Source: Branchiostoma floridae
Taxonomy: Eukaryota; Chordata; Leptocardii; Amphioxiformes; Branchiostomatidae
Assembly: GCF_000003815.2 (NCBI RefSeq)
Contig: NC_049992.1
Span: 21,106,880-21,170,879 of the forward strand
Reading direction: 5' to 3'
Length of the DNA: 64,000 nucleotides
Of the stretch, positions 10,739 to 28,000 are shown in pieces. Each line of letters begins with the position of its first letter. The stretch's first letter is position 1. A program made the position numbers and the translations under genes. The notes beneath the pieces were generated by a model, which was given only the letters and a program-made list of their open reading frames with translations, was not told the DNA's origin and made no database searches.

Positions 10739-13467
10739 AACAGGAGATAGAGTTTCAAAAACTTGAAGGCTTCCAATTTGCACCTAATAAATTTTGGCTT
10801 CCAATTGCACGCCATGCTGTGCTTTGTATACAGCCGTTGACTTCAATGCAATTTGAGCAAACTAGTAAACATTAAAAGAGTTTAATAATGGCCTGCACTA
10901 TGTCTCAATATCATTGATTATGAAACCTGTACTGATGATGAGCTTTGCACAAGGCGGAATGACAAACAGGGCAACAAACACCTTATTTCTTTAGACGTCT
11001 GCTCACAAAGAAGCGTCACCTTTCATGTCTCTAAAGCGTCACCTAGCCATGGTACATTGAACTGCAATCGTTGAAAGTGATGTCATATCCTTGGAAGGCA
11101 AAATTACCGGTACACTATTAATTTTGAAAATACGCATAAAATATACAGCCGGAAAAGTACTTTCATTGAATTTCCTTTTTAAATAAACTTGTTATAATCA
11201 TCAAAAACAATCAGCTAAACAACGTTTGATTGTGTTGTGTGTCTGGAAATATTGCTTATAGCTCTAGTATTCATTTAGGAATCAAAGAAACCAGTAGAGG
11301 CTTGGCATCTGCATCTGCAGACTCAATATTTAGTTGCCTTGTATCTTAGTCAATGTGTCGTAAGGGTCCGAATAACGTACTTCGTCGTGTGGATATGTTA
11401 CGGATTCCTTGTCAGAGTCACCAGAGTAGAAAAGGAATATTTTAGGACTTTGTCGCATTTTTTTCGGATTTTCGGCAAAATAAAATCATAAGCTTTAAAG
11501 TAGTCAGTCGGGCATGTGGACACTCGTCACTTGTCATTGATGCCTCTTAGCTATTTGTATTATTCTTGCAGCGTAAGTGATTTCTTCTGCATTATGATTT
11601 GTATATTAGTCTTCGCAAACTTCGTACTAACATCGAATCACATTGGTGGCAGCAAATTTCTTACAAGGAGGGGATGCTTAACTATATCAATCCTAGGGTG
11701 TCGGGGCACTATCTCCCGGGAAAATGTGATGATATTGACTCTCTGACTCTCTATTGACACTATTTTCTGCTTTTTGGGCAGGGCAAATTTTAGTTTACAA
11801 AGAATGTTTATTTCCTAATCATGCCAGAAATCATGCTAATTGCACAAGGACTAATTTGATAGATATATTCTACAAAATAAAGAATAAATGAGAAAATGCT
11901 ATTTTAAGTTATTGTGGTTACTATGGGAACTTCTTACTTGTAGCTTTTGGAAGTTTATGTACAAGTGAACATCGTTGAACATTTAATTATGCAAATGAGG
12001 TTCTGGTGGCTGGGTCACGTGTTCAGAATAAAGCCTGAAAACATGTTCTGCACCGATGGGCGGAGGTTATTGGTAGTTGCTGCGCTCTGGCTGACGCTTG
12101 GCATGCGCCAAGCTATGTTATCGTCAAATGTCATCTATGTCAAGGACATGAGAGATTAGAAAAAAAATTCCACTGGCTCTTTAGGTTGTCAGACATGCCA
12201 AACGAGCAGACACCACCTCGGGTAACAAACAGTCCAATTCAGAGCGCCTGAGCTTGTGGCAACACGAAGAAAAGACACCTGAAAAAAATCTATAAAAAAG
12301 GTAAGGATAATTTCATGTTGTGCAGGCTTTTAGGTGTAACTACAATGGACCACCCGTAGAGGGACCATATCTAAATAAGGATTATGACTAACGGCACTTA
12401 AGTGAAAATTTTCACTATTTATCTCTGCAAAAGTATTAACTACTGGATGTAGCTTAGTCTTAAGGTCCATGGGGTTTGCTTAAACCTTTGGTAGCTTGAT
12501 GAAAATAACAAACATGCCATAGGTTCTTCTTTATGTGGTCGTAACCGCATGTCAATAGCGACTACAATGTACAAAAAACCCCAAGGTCTTAATTTTAATG
12601 ATTAACACTAAATGTCATATCAACAATGTTTTGATACTTTCTGAAAAGGCCTCGTCGTACAAAAAAGCCTTAAAACGACATTTTTGAAACATGTCCTGTT
12701 CAACAAATAACCAACAAATATTCAACAGATGTGCAGGACATCCTCAGAACACTGCGTCTCATTTGAATACATATTACGAGATCGTTGATAAATGAGCTAT
12801 TTGAACCATCCCTTATCTCAGGACCTCCGGTCATCCCAACAAGGTTAGCACTGTGATAAACTGTAGGTACTGGTTTTGTAAAAGCAGTTGCTGACCGCTA
12901 CACAGTTGGAATGGGGGAGAATTTATAATCTCACCTCAATCGGAAAAGACACAACTAACATTCTTAAACACCACATTATCACCACGACAGTAAACATCCA
13001 TTAACATTGTATCGCAACGTTTATTGAGATTTCTCAAGCGATAGGAATTTGACAAATAACCAACATGTCAATTTCAACAGTTACATGTTGCTGTTACGGT
13101 TTACCTATGCCTTATTCTGTGGGTCTTTTTTGTCTCTCATGTCCTGCTAAAATGTAATATCGCTATCATAAAACATCAATGAATTGTGCAAATAGCTAGC
13201 GTGTGGTTGGGAAGGGGTTCTATAATACTGCCAGAGAAGAAACACGGCGCAATTAACTGCGGCTATGTACCTTTGTACATCCTCGGTTGTATCTTTCTTT
13301 CCTGTTAGAAATTGAAAAAAAAGCTACACGAGCATACAAAAATTCATAAGAAAACAGGATGTGTACTGTCAAGAATTTTATATTTGCTTTGGCCCGGCGA
13401 AACCACCAGGACGCAAATCTTTACTGAGGGCTTAGAAATAGAAATGGCGGTTTGTTGAAGACTTGTT
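10739..13467. other. Intergenic, one weak LINE-like scrap
   Basis: Mostly featureless AT-rich DNA. At about 11940-12060 a sequence with FWWLGHVFRIKPEN resembles the WLGHVxRM tail of some LINE ORF2 proteins. The bases before it ('ttggaagtt..gtac..tgaacat..atgcaaatgagg') recur at 38455-38510, so this may be a mosaic of two repeats. No host gene is seen. Confidence 0.4.
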
Positions 13468-14551
13468 CTAACGGGGGCCGCCCTAAGATGCCCCCTGTCC
13501 TAGGATGCCCAGATTTTTTGCTGATCTTATTATGCATAAGTACGCCGTGTTTGTTGCCACTGACTATGATGATTAGAAAGGTAAATAAACCAAGTCCAAA
13601 CAAACAGCTTTTTTTCTATTAAGATTCTTTTTACACATGTTAACTCCCCCTTTTTTTTGAAGACATAATTTTCATAATAATGCTGGTACTGCCGAATCAC
13701 TGTGGTCGTGGTATTGGTGGCTCGTGTCCATAAATAAACAACCAATAAAAAACAGCCACACAACTGTCATATACATAAGGAACAAAGCTTCACAAAACAC
13801 TACAAATATTGGTCTTCAAATGTATGTTGAGTAGAAGACCGGCCATAGAAAAAAAAACATAAGCATCACCGCCGTTGTTTTCCCCAGGGAGCGTAGCCAC
13901 GCAGGTGGCAGACGAGCGAACGCCCAAAAGATTTGTTACTTTAAAAATGATTCGTACCGTCTATAAAAATGAAACTTCACAGAGTGATGTCGAATATGTT
14001 TCCCAATACGTACACAGTTGTTTTTGTTTTTTTGTGATTTGGGCGTTGTCGTTTTTCGTAATGATTTTGTTAGTCGGGCCGCCGCATTCAGTGCATTCGC
14101 ATTCGCCCATTTCCCATGAAAACACGACCTGGATTGTGAATGATTTAGCCGTCCTCGCGGGAGACAAGAAGTACACACAATCACAATTCTACTGTCAAAA
14201 GAAAGCTAATATATCATAAAATGAGAATTTTTATTTATGTTTGTCTAAATTGGTCACCAGCTTCCGAAGAGAGCAAATTCCAAAAGCGGGGCAAGTAAGG
14301 GCGCACTGTCTATACGCAGCTCAAAATCGGAATTTGTATTCACGATAACGTCCTCGGTGTTTTCCAGTTGTAACGCGGAGGGTGAAGGGTTCATGAACAG
14401 TATGGATGCCTTTCTTATTCAAGTATGGTCTCTAGATGAATGTGTTAAAAATTCATTGATCAAAACTTGACCACTCTTTGGCAACTAGTGATGGAGCGCC
14501 GTGAATTCGAGCGCGTAAAAAAGGGGGGCATCTTAGGGCGGCCCCCGTTAG
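13468..14551. mobile_element. DNA transposon relic with 27-bp perfect inverted ends
   Basis: Left end (13469-13495) and right end (14524-14550) are perfect reverse complements over 27 bases, beginning TAACGGGGGCCGCCCTAAGA. The adjoining base (13468/14551) also pairs. The interior of about 1 kb has several short ORFs on both strands but none I can assign to a transposase. A second copy of the left end lies in reverse orientation inside NEURL4 at about 39670-39806, which confirms this is an interspersed element. The superfamily is not determined. Confidence 0.7.
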
Positions 14552-14979
14552 TATAGTTGTTTTAGGGAGGAAGAACCACTGCATAGCATTACATTGTTGG
14601 TGGGCAGAATGCATGTGTGAAGCATGGTATGTATAAGACATTGGACTCTGCACTAGCAGTAGAAGGGTGTTATTAGTTGGCTCGTAGTACAAGTATCCAC
14701 GAGTGCCTCGGGCTCCTTTCTTCTTAATTTCGCCTTCCAAATTTGTCATTAGCATGCATGTATATGTTATGCATGCAACAAACGAAGTAGAAGCTCTGTC
14801 ACAGATATATATGTACCCTGGTTTCCACGTGCATCGATCGCATGTCAGAAACCGGGCACTCCTGCTCACAAACAAAGTAAAGCTATACGGTGTCTCCCGC
14901 TTTCGCTTTGACTGAGATTATAACGCCCCTACCGCAACTATAAACGCCCCCTCCTCAATCGACTGCACCCAACTGCACA

Positions 14980-15308
14980 TTCAACAAAGAAGGCAGTGCA
15001 TTTTTTAGGCCCGGTCTGAGAGGATTTCATAGCCCGAAGTCAGTCGTTATTATCAGTTAAACAGCGGCGGCGGCCAGTTCTGTCCGACAAGCGCTGTTTT
15101 TGACAGAGGTGTTCGAAATAGAACATGGGGCGGGGCTTCATGGCAACATGAAAAATGATGAACATACTTTGTTCACTGAAAATGTTTGCTTTTAACATTT
15201 TCTAAAAAGTTACCAAGTTTCATGGCCCTAGTGTAAGCCATTCAGGCGCCATACGGCACTGAAGTTGGTACAGGCACCAAAAACCTCCTTCCCGGTCTGA
15301 ATAGCATT
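14980..15308. repeat. Degraded relative of the piggyBac-like MITE
   Basis: The right part matches the right half of the 9782-10738 element: 'accaagtttcatggccctagtgtaagcc', the 'gaagttggtacaggc' block, then CCCGGTCTGAATAG at 15292-15305, where the terminal sequence has decayed. A second CCGGTCTGAG lies near 15013. No intact TTAA boundary remains. Confidence 0.5.
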
Positions 15309-15694
15309 GGTGCAAAATGTGGTCCTCATGATCTTTTGCATAAATTATGATAATGAGCTAGAAATATTCTCACCTAATCATGTCAGACTGTCCCATATTG
15401 ATTAATGAAGCTATACATACATACAAATCACAAAAAGAGTCACACAAAAAACTGTCTTTGTACAAAACGTTTTGGGGTCAGTTTTGACCACATACGGTAA
15501 TCTACGTCACAAAAAAGCTACGGTGGTTTGAGGGTTAAACTTACGAACTATAGAAATTATTAAGTTTTGTTATTCCACAATTTTCAATTTGAATGCAATG
15601 AAGCCCTCCACGCGTTCCTGCACACAGGATACATTATTGATATATTGTTGAATAGTTTGATACCCATTTCTATCTCGACCCTGCAGTAGTCACC
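15309..15694. other. Upstream region of the AGPAT-like gene
   Basis: About 390 bases between the repeat and the start codon. No obvious TATA box at a fixed distance. The ATG at 15695 sits in a strong Kozak context (CACCATGG). Confidence 0.4.
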
Positions 15695-20292
<4,598 letters not shown>

Positions 20293-21591
20293 TTTGGTGT
20301 TACTCCATTAATTTGCTATTGTTTAAAAAGTTGTTTGTACTCAAACAATATATTTATAGACATAAATCCATGGAGCAATAACAGTATTATGACATAAATA
20401 CATGTAAGTCCATGATTGCTAGATGACTTTTTGGACTATAGATTAACTCCTAGGATCAGGTGGGATGAAGGGGGCATTATAAAGCTAGAATGTCACGAAA
20501 TATATTTTCAGGAACTAAAGAAAAACGAAAAACGTCAAAAATTGTACATGACCACCACGTTTTCTTCAGCATCTATCCCTTTGCAAACATTCATTTTCCT
20601 TTGAATGCCAGATTTCCATTTCTACGTTGTAAAAAAGTCCTCGCAAGAAATGCAATATTTCACTTAACCAATACTTCGCCGAATAAATGTCTCCAAGTGT
20701 AACGTGTTATTTTTGTATCTTATAATTTTAGTGCTGCTATGGACGTGGTGGCTTATGGAGGTATTGTTACCGAACTTCCTGAGATTCCAGGTACAGAATC
20801 ATCGTCAAAAGTGACAAGAAAGCAGCAATGGCCTGCAACTTCACCGGACAACAAAAATAGAAAAGGTTGCAGAGGAGCCGGGGGTACCGATATTTTTAAT
20901 CTGACTTGAGTTGAAATGACACTTTTCTTAGTCCTACGTACCTACCTTCACCCTAGATCCACAGGTCGTTCGTTTGGAAAGGAAGAAGTACACATGGAGA
21001 TAGATAGCTTTCGTCTCTCTGTTGTAGTAAGCACTTCGAGCAGGCTTTGGGAGTGTCACCCTTTACTGCTATCTTGCAAGACTTTTGGCCTTCAACCACT
21101 GGAAAAGCATCGATCAAAGGCAGGTGAAAAATTATAAACTATATCCTCACGTTCCAAAATCAACTGTGACATAATTCATTTGTATTGTAGATAAATGGCG
21201 TAACCATTATTGCAAAATATTCAAATTGTGTGTATATTCAGATTTATAGAAAATTTGCTTTGGCTCTGGCCAGAAAAGTCGGACGAAAATGTAAAATTTC
21301 TTTTTGTGGTAAACAGCTTCATTTTTAGTCGCTATCAAGCGGTTCATGTGACGTGATGAGACTTCACATAAGCATTCGGCTTTTTGTACTAAATAATATG
21401 GATTGAAGACAAGGCTGACGGAGTCGGCTGAAAATTTGGGGTCAGTCCCAATTTAACTTGTTGTTGGTTACGTAAAGTTTAGTCTTTTCCACATATGGAT
21501 TGGGGTTAATGGTCGAGGCATGTTTTACATACATGTATACACTGGTATTAGTCCGGTTGCCAAACCCCATTATTTTGAATAACCTTGCAAT
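20293..21591. other. Region downstream of the AGPAT-like gene
   Basis: 3' UTR and intergenic DNA. A segment at about 20731-20790 is flanked by an acceptor-like 'ttttag' and a donor-like 'ccaggtac' and could be an untranslated or spurious exon. No protein domain is recognised. Confidence 0.4.
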
Positions 21592-23670
21592 GCGGTCCAT
21601 ACAAAGTTTTTTTGCTGTTCCTATACCTCTGAGGTGTGCTCTATCAGAATCTGGAATATGCCACTCTGTCATCATTGGGCAATCCGCACAATATGCAAAT
21701 TAAGGCGGCCATTAAGGAAATTCTTGTTTTCGTCAATATCTCGGTAACCACACATGGTATCAAATGGATTTTGGTATCTATCCCCATGTTTTGAGGGGTA
21801 AAGAATCAGATTAAGCCATTTTAGTAATGATCACACCACTATTTTGGCTAAATATGCACAAAATATGCAAATTAAGGCGGCTATTACGGAAAGTCTTGTT
21901 TTCGTCAATATCTTAGTAACCACACATGGTATCAAATGGATTTTGGTGTCTATCCCCATGTTTTGGGGGGTAAAGAATCAGATTAAGCCATTTCAGTAAC
22001 GATCACACCAATATTTTGTGCTGAATATGCACAAAATATGCAAATTAAGGCTGTTATTACTGAAAATCTTGCTGTCGTCAATATCTCAGTAACCACACAT
22101 GGTATCAAATTCACATGTTTTGAGGGGCTAAGAATCTGATGAAGCCATTTCAGTATTCAAGGATGTAGACTAAGCCATGTCAGTATTGATCACACCAATA
22201 TCTTATTGAAAATATAAAAAAAATCAACTTCAGTGCACATCCAAGTCATTAAGTATCCATACCCCGGCCCCGTAGTGTCAATCCCCCCTCCCCAGCAGTG
22301 ACCATACCTCCAGTAGCCTCCATACCCCCAGTAGTACCAATGCCTCCTTGGCCAGTACCCTGGAAAAAGTGTCCTTACCCCCTGTGGTGTTGTACTCCCA
22401 GTAGTGTCCGCATCCCCAGTAGTGTCCGCAACCCCAGTAGTGTCCGCAACCCCAGTAGTGTCCATACCCCCAGTAGTGTCCGCAACCCCAGTAGTGTCCG
22501 TACCCCCAGTAGTGTCCGCATCCCCAGTAGTGTCCGTACCCCTAGTAGTGTCCGTACCCCCAGTAGTGTCCGTATCCCCAGCAGTGTCCATTCCCCCATT
22601 TGTGTCCAATACCCCCAGTAGTGTCCGTATCCCCAGTAGTGTCCGTTCCCCCATTTGTGTCCAATACCCCCAGTAGTGTCCATACCACCTGTATCTCCAG
22701 TGGTGTCCACACAGTGATTTGGGCCATCGGGCCAAATTGCTTTTTTTAGGTCAGACTTTTTTTGGACCAGTCCAAGAAGAAAACCTGTCTGTGTACTGGT
22801 GGTACACTTCGCACCCCTACCAAGTAGTGCCTGGGCTGTAACATATAGTAGTGTCAGTACCACCTGTAATGTCAGTTTTCATTGTACCATGTATACCCGA
22901 TGTAGACGTATGTACCACCAGTAGTGCCCGTAACCTCAGAAGTGTTTATACCCCCTCTGTTTTCAGTTACCCCTGGGCCAGTAGTGTCCGTTCCCTCAAT
23001 CTGTACCCCAGTAGTGTGGCTGTCCTACGGATACACCTTGACAGCAATGCGTGGATGCTATACAGCTCATTTTTTTGGATATCACAGAGAATCACTGACT
23101 GCCAGAATGGGCACACCTGACAGGTTGATGTCTGTGACAATGTTTGTGAAAGTTACTTGTTGGAGGACTGAGTCAAACCAGTAATGGCAACATACATAAG
23201 CATAATTATATGACATACACTGAAGCTGATTTTTAAACATTTTTAATAAAGTATTTGTGTGGTCAATACTAACATGGCTTTGTTTGATTCCTTACCCCTC
23301 AAAACATGGGGATGGACACCAAATTTATTTTGATACCATGTGTAGTTACTGAGATATTAACGAAAAGAGATTTTCCGTAATGACCGCCTTATTTGCATAT
23401 TATATGCATATTTAGCACAAAATATTGGTGTGACCATTACTGAAATGGCTTGATCTGATTCTTTACCCCTCAAAACATGGGGATAGACACCAAAATCAAT
23501 TTGATACCATGTGTGGTTACCGAGATATTGACGAAAACAAGAATTTCCTTAATGGCCGCCTTAATTTGCATGTGCGGATTGCCCAAGGGTGACAGAGTGG
23601 TATACTCCAGATTCTGATAGAGCACACCTCAGAGGTATAGAAACATCAAAAAAACATTGTATGGACACGC
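21592..23670. repeat. Large inverted-repeat element enclosing a minisatellite
   Basis: The left arm (from 'gcggtccatacaa' at 21592) and right arm (ending 'ttgtatggacacgc' near 23670) are inverted copies for several hundred bases. The left arm contains three tandem copies (about 165 bp each, 21700-22190) of a block with 'gtaaccacacatggtatcaaa' and 'atatgcaaattaaggc'; the right arm has about two (23270-23580). The 18-bp minisatellite lies at the centre. It is probably a composite non-autonomous DNA element. No transposase was recognised. Confidence 0.65.
22385..22690. repeat. 18-bp minisatellite
   Basis: About 16 tandem units close to CCCAGTAGTGTCCGCAAC, with degenerate units extending over roughly 22258-23020. 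Because 18 is a multiple of three, it creates open frames on both strands that are not genes. Confidence 0.9.
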
Positions 23671-23709
23671 TTATCGGTCTCTGCCACCAGACTATAAACT
23701 GGTCAGACT

Positions 23710-23765
23710 GCTCCCGAACACCAGCCGATCTGAGTCGACTAAGAGTCGGCTGGTGTTCGGGAGCT
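23710..23765. repeat. Short hairpin
   Basis: The bases CTCCCGAACACCAGCCGA at 23711-23728 pair with their complement ending at 23763, around a short loop. Confidence 0.6.
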
Positions 23766-23919
23766 AAATTCGGCTATGCGTAACCAAGGCATTAGGGTTA
23801 GCAGCTAGCGTTCGAATTGAAGACCTGATGCAGTTTTGTATTTGAAAAAATAGGATAACTCGAGATAGGAATAACGGAATTTTTGGTATGTATGTAGCTT
23901 AGACCGAAATGTACAAAAT

Positions 23920-24680
23920 GAAACAGAAATTATGCAAATTAGAAGGTCATTTGCATTATTAATGAGAATATTCTATCAGTTTTTCAATGTATCTCTTGTC
24001 CCGGACATGATACTGTCTTTAAGTTGACATTTGGGTGGCAGACAGCTTTCGACGTTAGGACAAGGTGGGGCAGGTTTGAGCCCCTAATGTTTACTTTTGA
24101 ACTGCTGGGCCATTTTTGTCGAAACTTTTCAAAAAGAATAACTGCAGATAACTGATAATTGAGATTTACGTAGCTTAGGCAAAGATGTTTGTCTGTTTGA
24201 ACCTTTATTTATGATATGTGTGTTTGGCAAATGAAAAGTTAACTTGATTTGTATAATAAATGAGGAACTTGGACTTAAATAAGTGTAACATGTGTAATTC
24301 ATGACTGGTGGAACGTACAATGTAAACAGATACCAAATATACAAATGAGGAACTGATTTCCATAATTAATGTACAATGGCAAAAGTGCTTTATTATTGTT
24401 CATGATTGTTTTTTTTTACTTGTGACATGTGTAAGCTAATAAATGATGAACACCACCTGCATAAATTATGTATATATGTTTGTCATTTGCATAACATATA
24501 CAAAAGCTCTAAATATTTCATGGAGGTATGAGGTTGCCAAATTCTAGTCTCAATTTTTGTATTGAGTTTGAAGCAAACTGAGCACTTAGTGTATCAAATT
24601 CTAGAAGTTCCATGTTCCAGGAAAGACTGATTAAAATATGCATAGCATGTCCAGAATGATCATTGTCCAGAGACATTTGT
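23920..24680. repeat. Interspersed repeat family member, AT-rich
   Basis: Phrases such as 'gtagcttaggcaaagatgtt' and 'gcccctaatg...gggccatttttgtc' recur at 55575-55715 in NEURL4 intron 3, identifying a dispersed non-coding family. The remainder to 25018 includes the putative 3' UTR of NEURL4; on the minus strand an AATAAA lies at 24389-24394 and another at 24204-24209. Confidence 0.45.
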
Positions 24681-25018
24681 ATTTTAAGCTACGCCTTTAT
24701 ATAGCTTTAGAACAAAAGCAACTTCCAAAACAGTTGGCAGAAACCAGTAACTTCAAACCGATAATCATAAGATGAATTGTTTCACCCAGGCCAGACAGCT
24801 GTTCCAACGTTTCTGTACAGGACAATGTAGCCTAGGGCAGGATGAGACTCAAGGAAATATTTACACATTACTGAATTATATTAATATATCAATAGGCAGA
24901 TTGCAGTTGTGGGCATGTCCTTTTAGTGACTCATGTGCCTATCGTCATCGGTCGACGGCCTTACACACGACGGGGTTATACTGCCCCTCATGTGCCTATA
25001 CATGAAATGTACGTGAAG

Positions 25019-28000
25019 CTATTCTATCTTGATCAAGAGTCCATACAAGACGGTGGCTCCTCGCTCCTTAGTGAACCATTCTATTTCATTGTTGTCAAAC
25101 TTTGGATCAATGGGTTCATTTGCACCGATGGTTTGAGGCCCCGTCTGATAGCAGCCTGGACGGATGCACACCTGGAATGCCACTGTAGCGTAATGGGTTG
25201 TCTTTGTCTTCGGATCAATGAATCTAAGGAACAAAATGATTTTATATACTATTAGCTAATGCCTTATTGGAGAATAAATATCTTAACATAACATAAGGCT
25301 TTCCAGTAGCCTGGAATCCAGCCGTGTTGTGCTTTGGTTGCTCCCCAAAGGTACGCTTCCTGCAAACAAGTCTGGTGTTCGTTACCATTTGAAATGATCG
25401 GCATTTGCATATTTGTAGAGATTTTATGCGAGATTTCTGATTGGTTGAATTATGGAAGGTTCAAGCGCTCGTTTGAACAGGGGTTCCATTATCAACATGG
25501 CCGCTGTATCAGACGTTCCTCATGCCTTAACTACCCAGCGAATTTCCCGGAATTTCTTCACTAAAACGAGCAAACAAAGACCATAGAGGCTTTTCTCAAC
25601 GGAAATGATGTTTGAATAGGGCTGCTGCCAACCGAGTGTGGCAAGAGTTTGATTTTTCAGATCGTTCCAATAATTTCGAAGAAGATGGGTCGTTGATGAT
25701 AATGGAACGCCTGTTCGAACGAGCGCTTAAACCAGCCAATCAGAAATCTCGCATAAAATCTCTGTGGATATGCAAATGCAGATCGTTTAAATGGTAACGA
25801 ACACCAGACGTGTTGGCAGGAAGCGTACCTTAGGGGAGCAACCAAAGCACAACATGGCTGGATTCCAGGCTAGCTTTCCAGTACTGCGAAGTAAAACTAA
25901 ATGTATTCTGATGGGCATCCTATGATTGTTAAGATACTTACTTGATACTTGATACTTGGTTAGGTCTCCTCAGTTAAGAAACCCTATCAAATTGAATATA
26001 CATGTGCATGTAAATGTCTTTTATGCGGTCCCAACTGAATCAAATTCTTTTCCTAGATCTGAGATCTGTAGTTACAGAATACACATGGTGAGAGTTTAAA
26101 ATTGCTTGTGCAGAATAGAATATGCAGAAGCTAGCCAAGATTACTCATTTGTGATGGATAGAAATTGAGAACATAAGCCATACTTGTAGCGCGGAGCGTA
26201 TGCATCATGGCCAGCATACTTCACAGTGGGGGACAGGAAAATCTGGGTGATGTCAGCAGTTTGTGGTTTGTTGTCATCATTAGAGTGCTCATCCCTCTCT
26301 GGCACTGGGAATCTCCCAGCCATCATGATGTCTCCTACAACAGATGTTTTCATGAGAGTGAACATCTCTGAGCAAGACTTAGAGACATAAGCCCTGTAAG
26401 TAAGTGAACGTCTCCTTTAAGGCCCCTTGGTATAAGAATGAGGTATACTATAAGAATGTAAAATACAGGAATTGTGTCTTGAATTTGACAACTTAGATAT
26501 CATCATTATAAATGCTCACCAGGCTATTCAGAACTAAGTTCTACGAGCAGCTTTTAGGTTTACCAAAACTCATACCAAATCATACCAAACTTGTGAATTC
26601 AGCTCCGGCATCTCGGCCACTTACTGAGAACTGTACTGCTCTTCATGTACTTGAGGAATATCATTGTTGTGTGATGGACAAACAAAGGGGGAATGATAAT
26701 CATACAATTTATATTGTATTTATAGAAAAAATGCTAACACTTTACTTCCAACACTGAATTAAACTATAGGGACTTACCCTTCTACCTTTTCGGTTAATCT
26801 CCGTCAGCCTGTGAGCAAGGTCGACGGAGATTGACTGAACATTTAGAGGGGTAAGTCCCTATAGTTTAATTCAGTGTTGGAAATAAAGTGCTAGCATTTT
26901 TTCTATAATGTATTCTACCAACACAGATGAACTTTCATGCTAAGTTATATTGTATTTGTCTTTGCTAAGATGAATTTATTGTCTTACCTGGTTGAACATT
27001 ACCTGGTATAAGAAGCTCGCCACTGTCCAAAATTTTTCTAATGGCAGCAACAGATGTGCCATGGAAAGCGACGTGCCACTTTTCAAACACATTCATCATC
27101 TCTGCTCTGGGGGGTAATCTGGAAAACAAGCATATCATATTGATGAAGGTTAGACATGCAGGTTATAACATACTCCAAATAAGAACATAAGTCATAAAGT
27201 GTTGAGCAACTTTCCATGATACTTCAAATAGTAGATACTTGAGCAACTGGATATGATTTTAGAAATGTTCAGACATAGCATCCAATGAACCTTTTGTCAA
27301 TGACACTGAGCAAAAAGAGTACTGTACCCTTACTATGAGTTGGCATGCAAAGGAGATGAGACTATGTAGATAGTCCAATAGGAAACAAAAAGACAAAGTC
27401 AAGACTAATTCGATTAGTTGTTTCAGTACAGGAGCTAATGTCTAATGGGTGGGAGCACCCGGTCACATGTGCAGGAAATTTTCATACATAGGCCTCCTTT
27501 TCCGTTGAGGGTGGGATTGTACATTCTCCCATATACTTCCTCTCTACCCCCCCCCCCCCCCATTCAAACCAGTGGGGTTTACAGTCTAGGACATCTGTGG
27601 ATTGGACAGTAAAAATGTGTCCCTGGTTGTGTTGTAGGTGGTGGAAAATGGCAGAGAAGTAGCTGTTAGCGCCAGATCTGCAATGTGTTGGTATATGCAT
27701 TTCATTGCTAGGTACCTTTGGGACAGTAACAGGAAATTCAGGGTTAAAGATGACCGGATATAAAATTTTCCCATGAAACCTCATGTCTGTTTTATCCATA
27801 ATTGCTTTAGAATGCATCAGGGACTGGTGGTGTGTTCAGCATCAGGGACTGGTGGTGTGTTCAGCACCAGGGGCAGGGATGGTGTGTTCAACACGAGGAA
27901 CAGGGTCAGCCCCAGGGACAGGGATAATGTGTTCAGCCCAGAGGGAGGGATGGTGTGTTCAGCACCAGGGGCAGGGATGGTGTGTTCAGGGACAGGGATG

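Noticed and set aside
14453..14875. 140-codon minus-strand ORF
   Set aside because: Overlaps a transposon end, is Cys/Thr-rich without recognisable motif, and has no splice or Kozak support.
22190..22863. Gly/Thr- and Pro/Ser-rich repeat ORFs on both strands
   Set aside because: Product of the 18-bp minisatellite; no conserved domain, and open simultaneously in several frames.
25019..25255. Plus-strand ORF of 109 codons at 24926-25255
   Set aside because: Antisense shadow of NEURL4 exon 27, whose minus-strand reading has the conserved protein, acceptor and phase.
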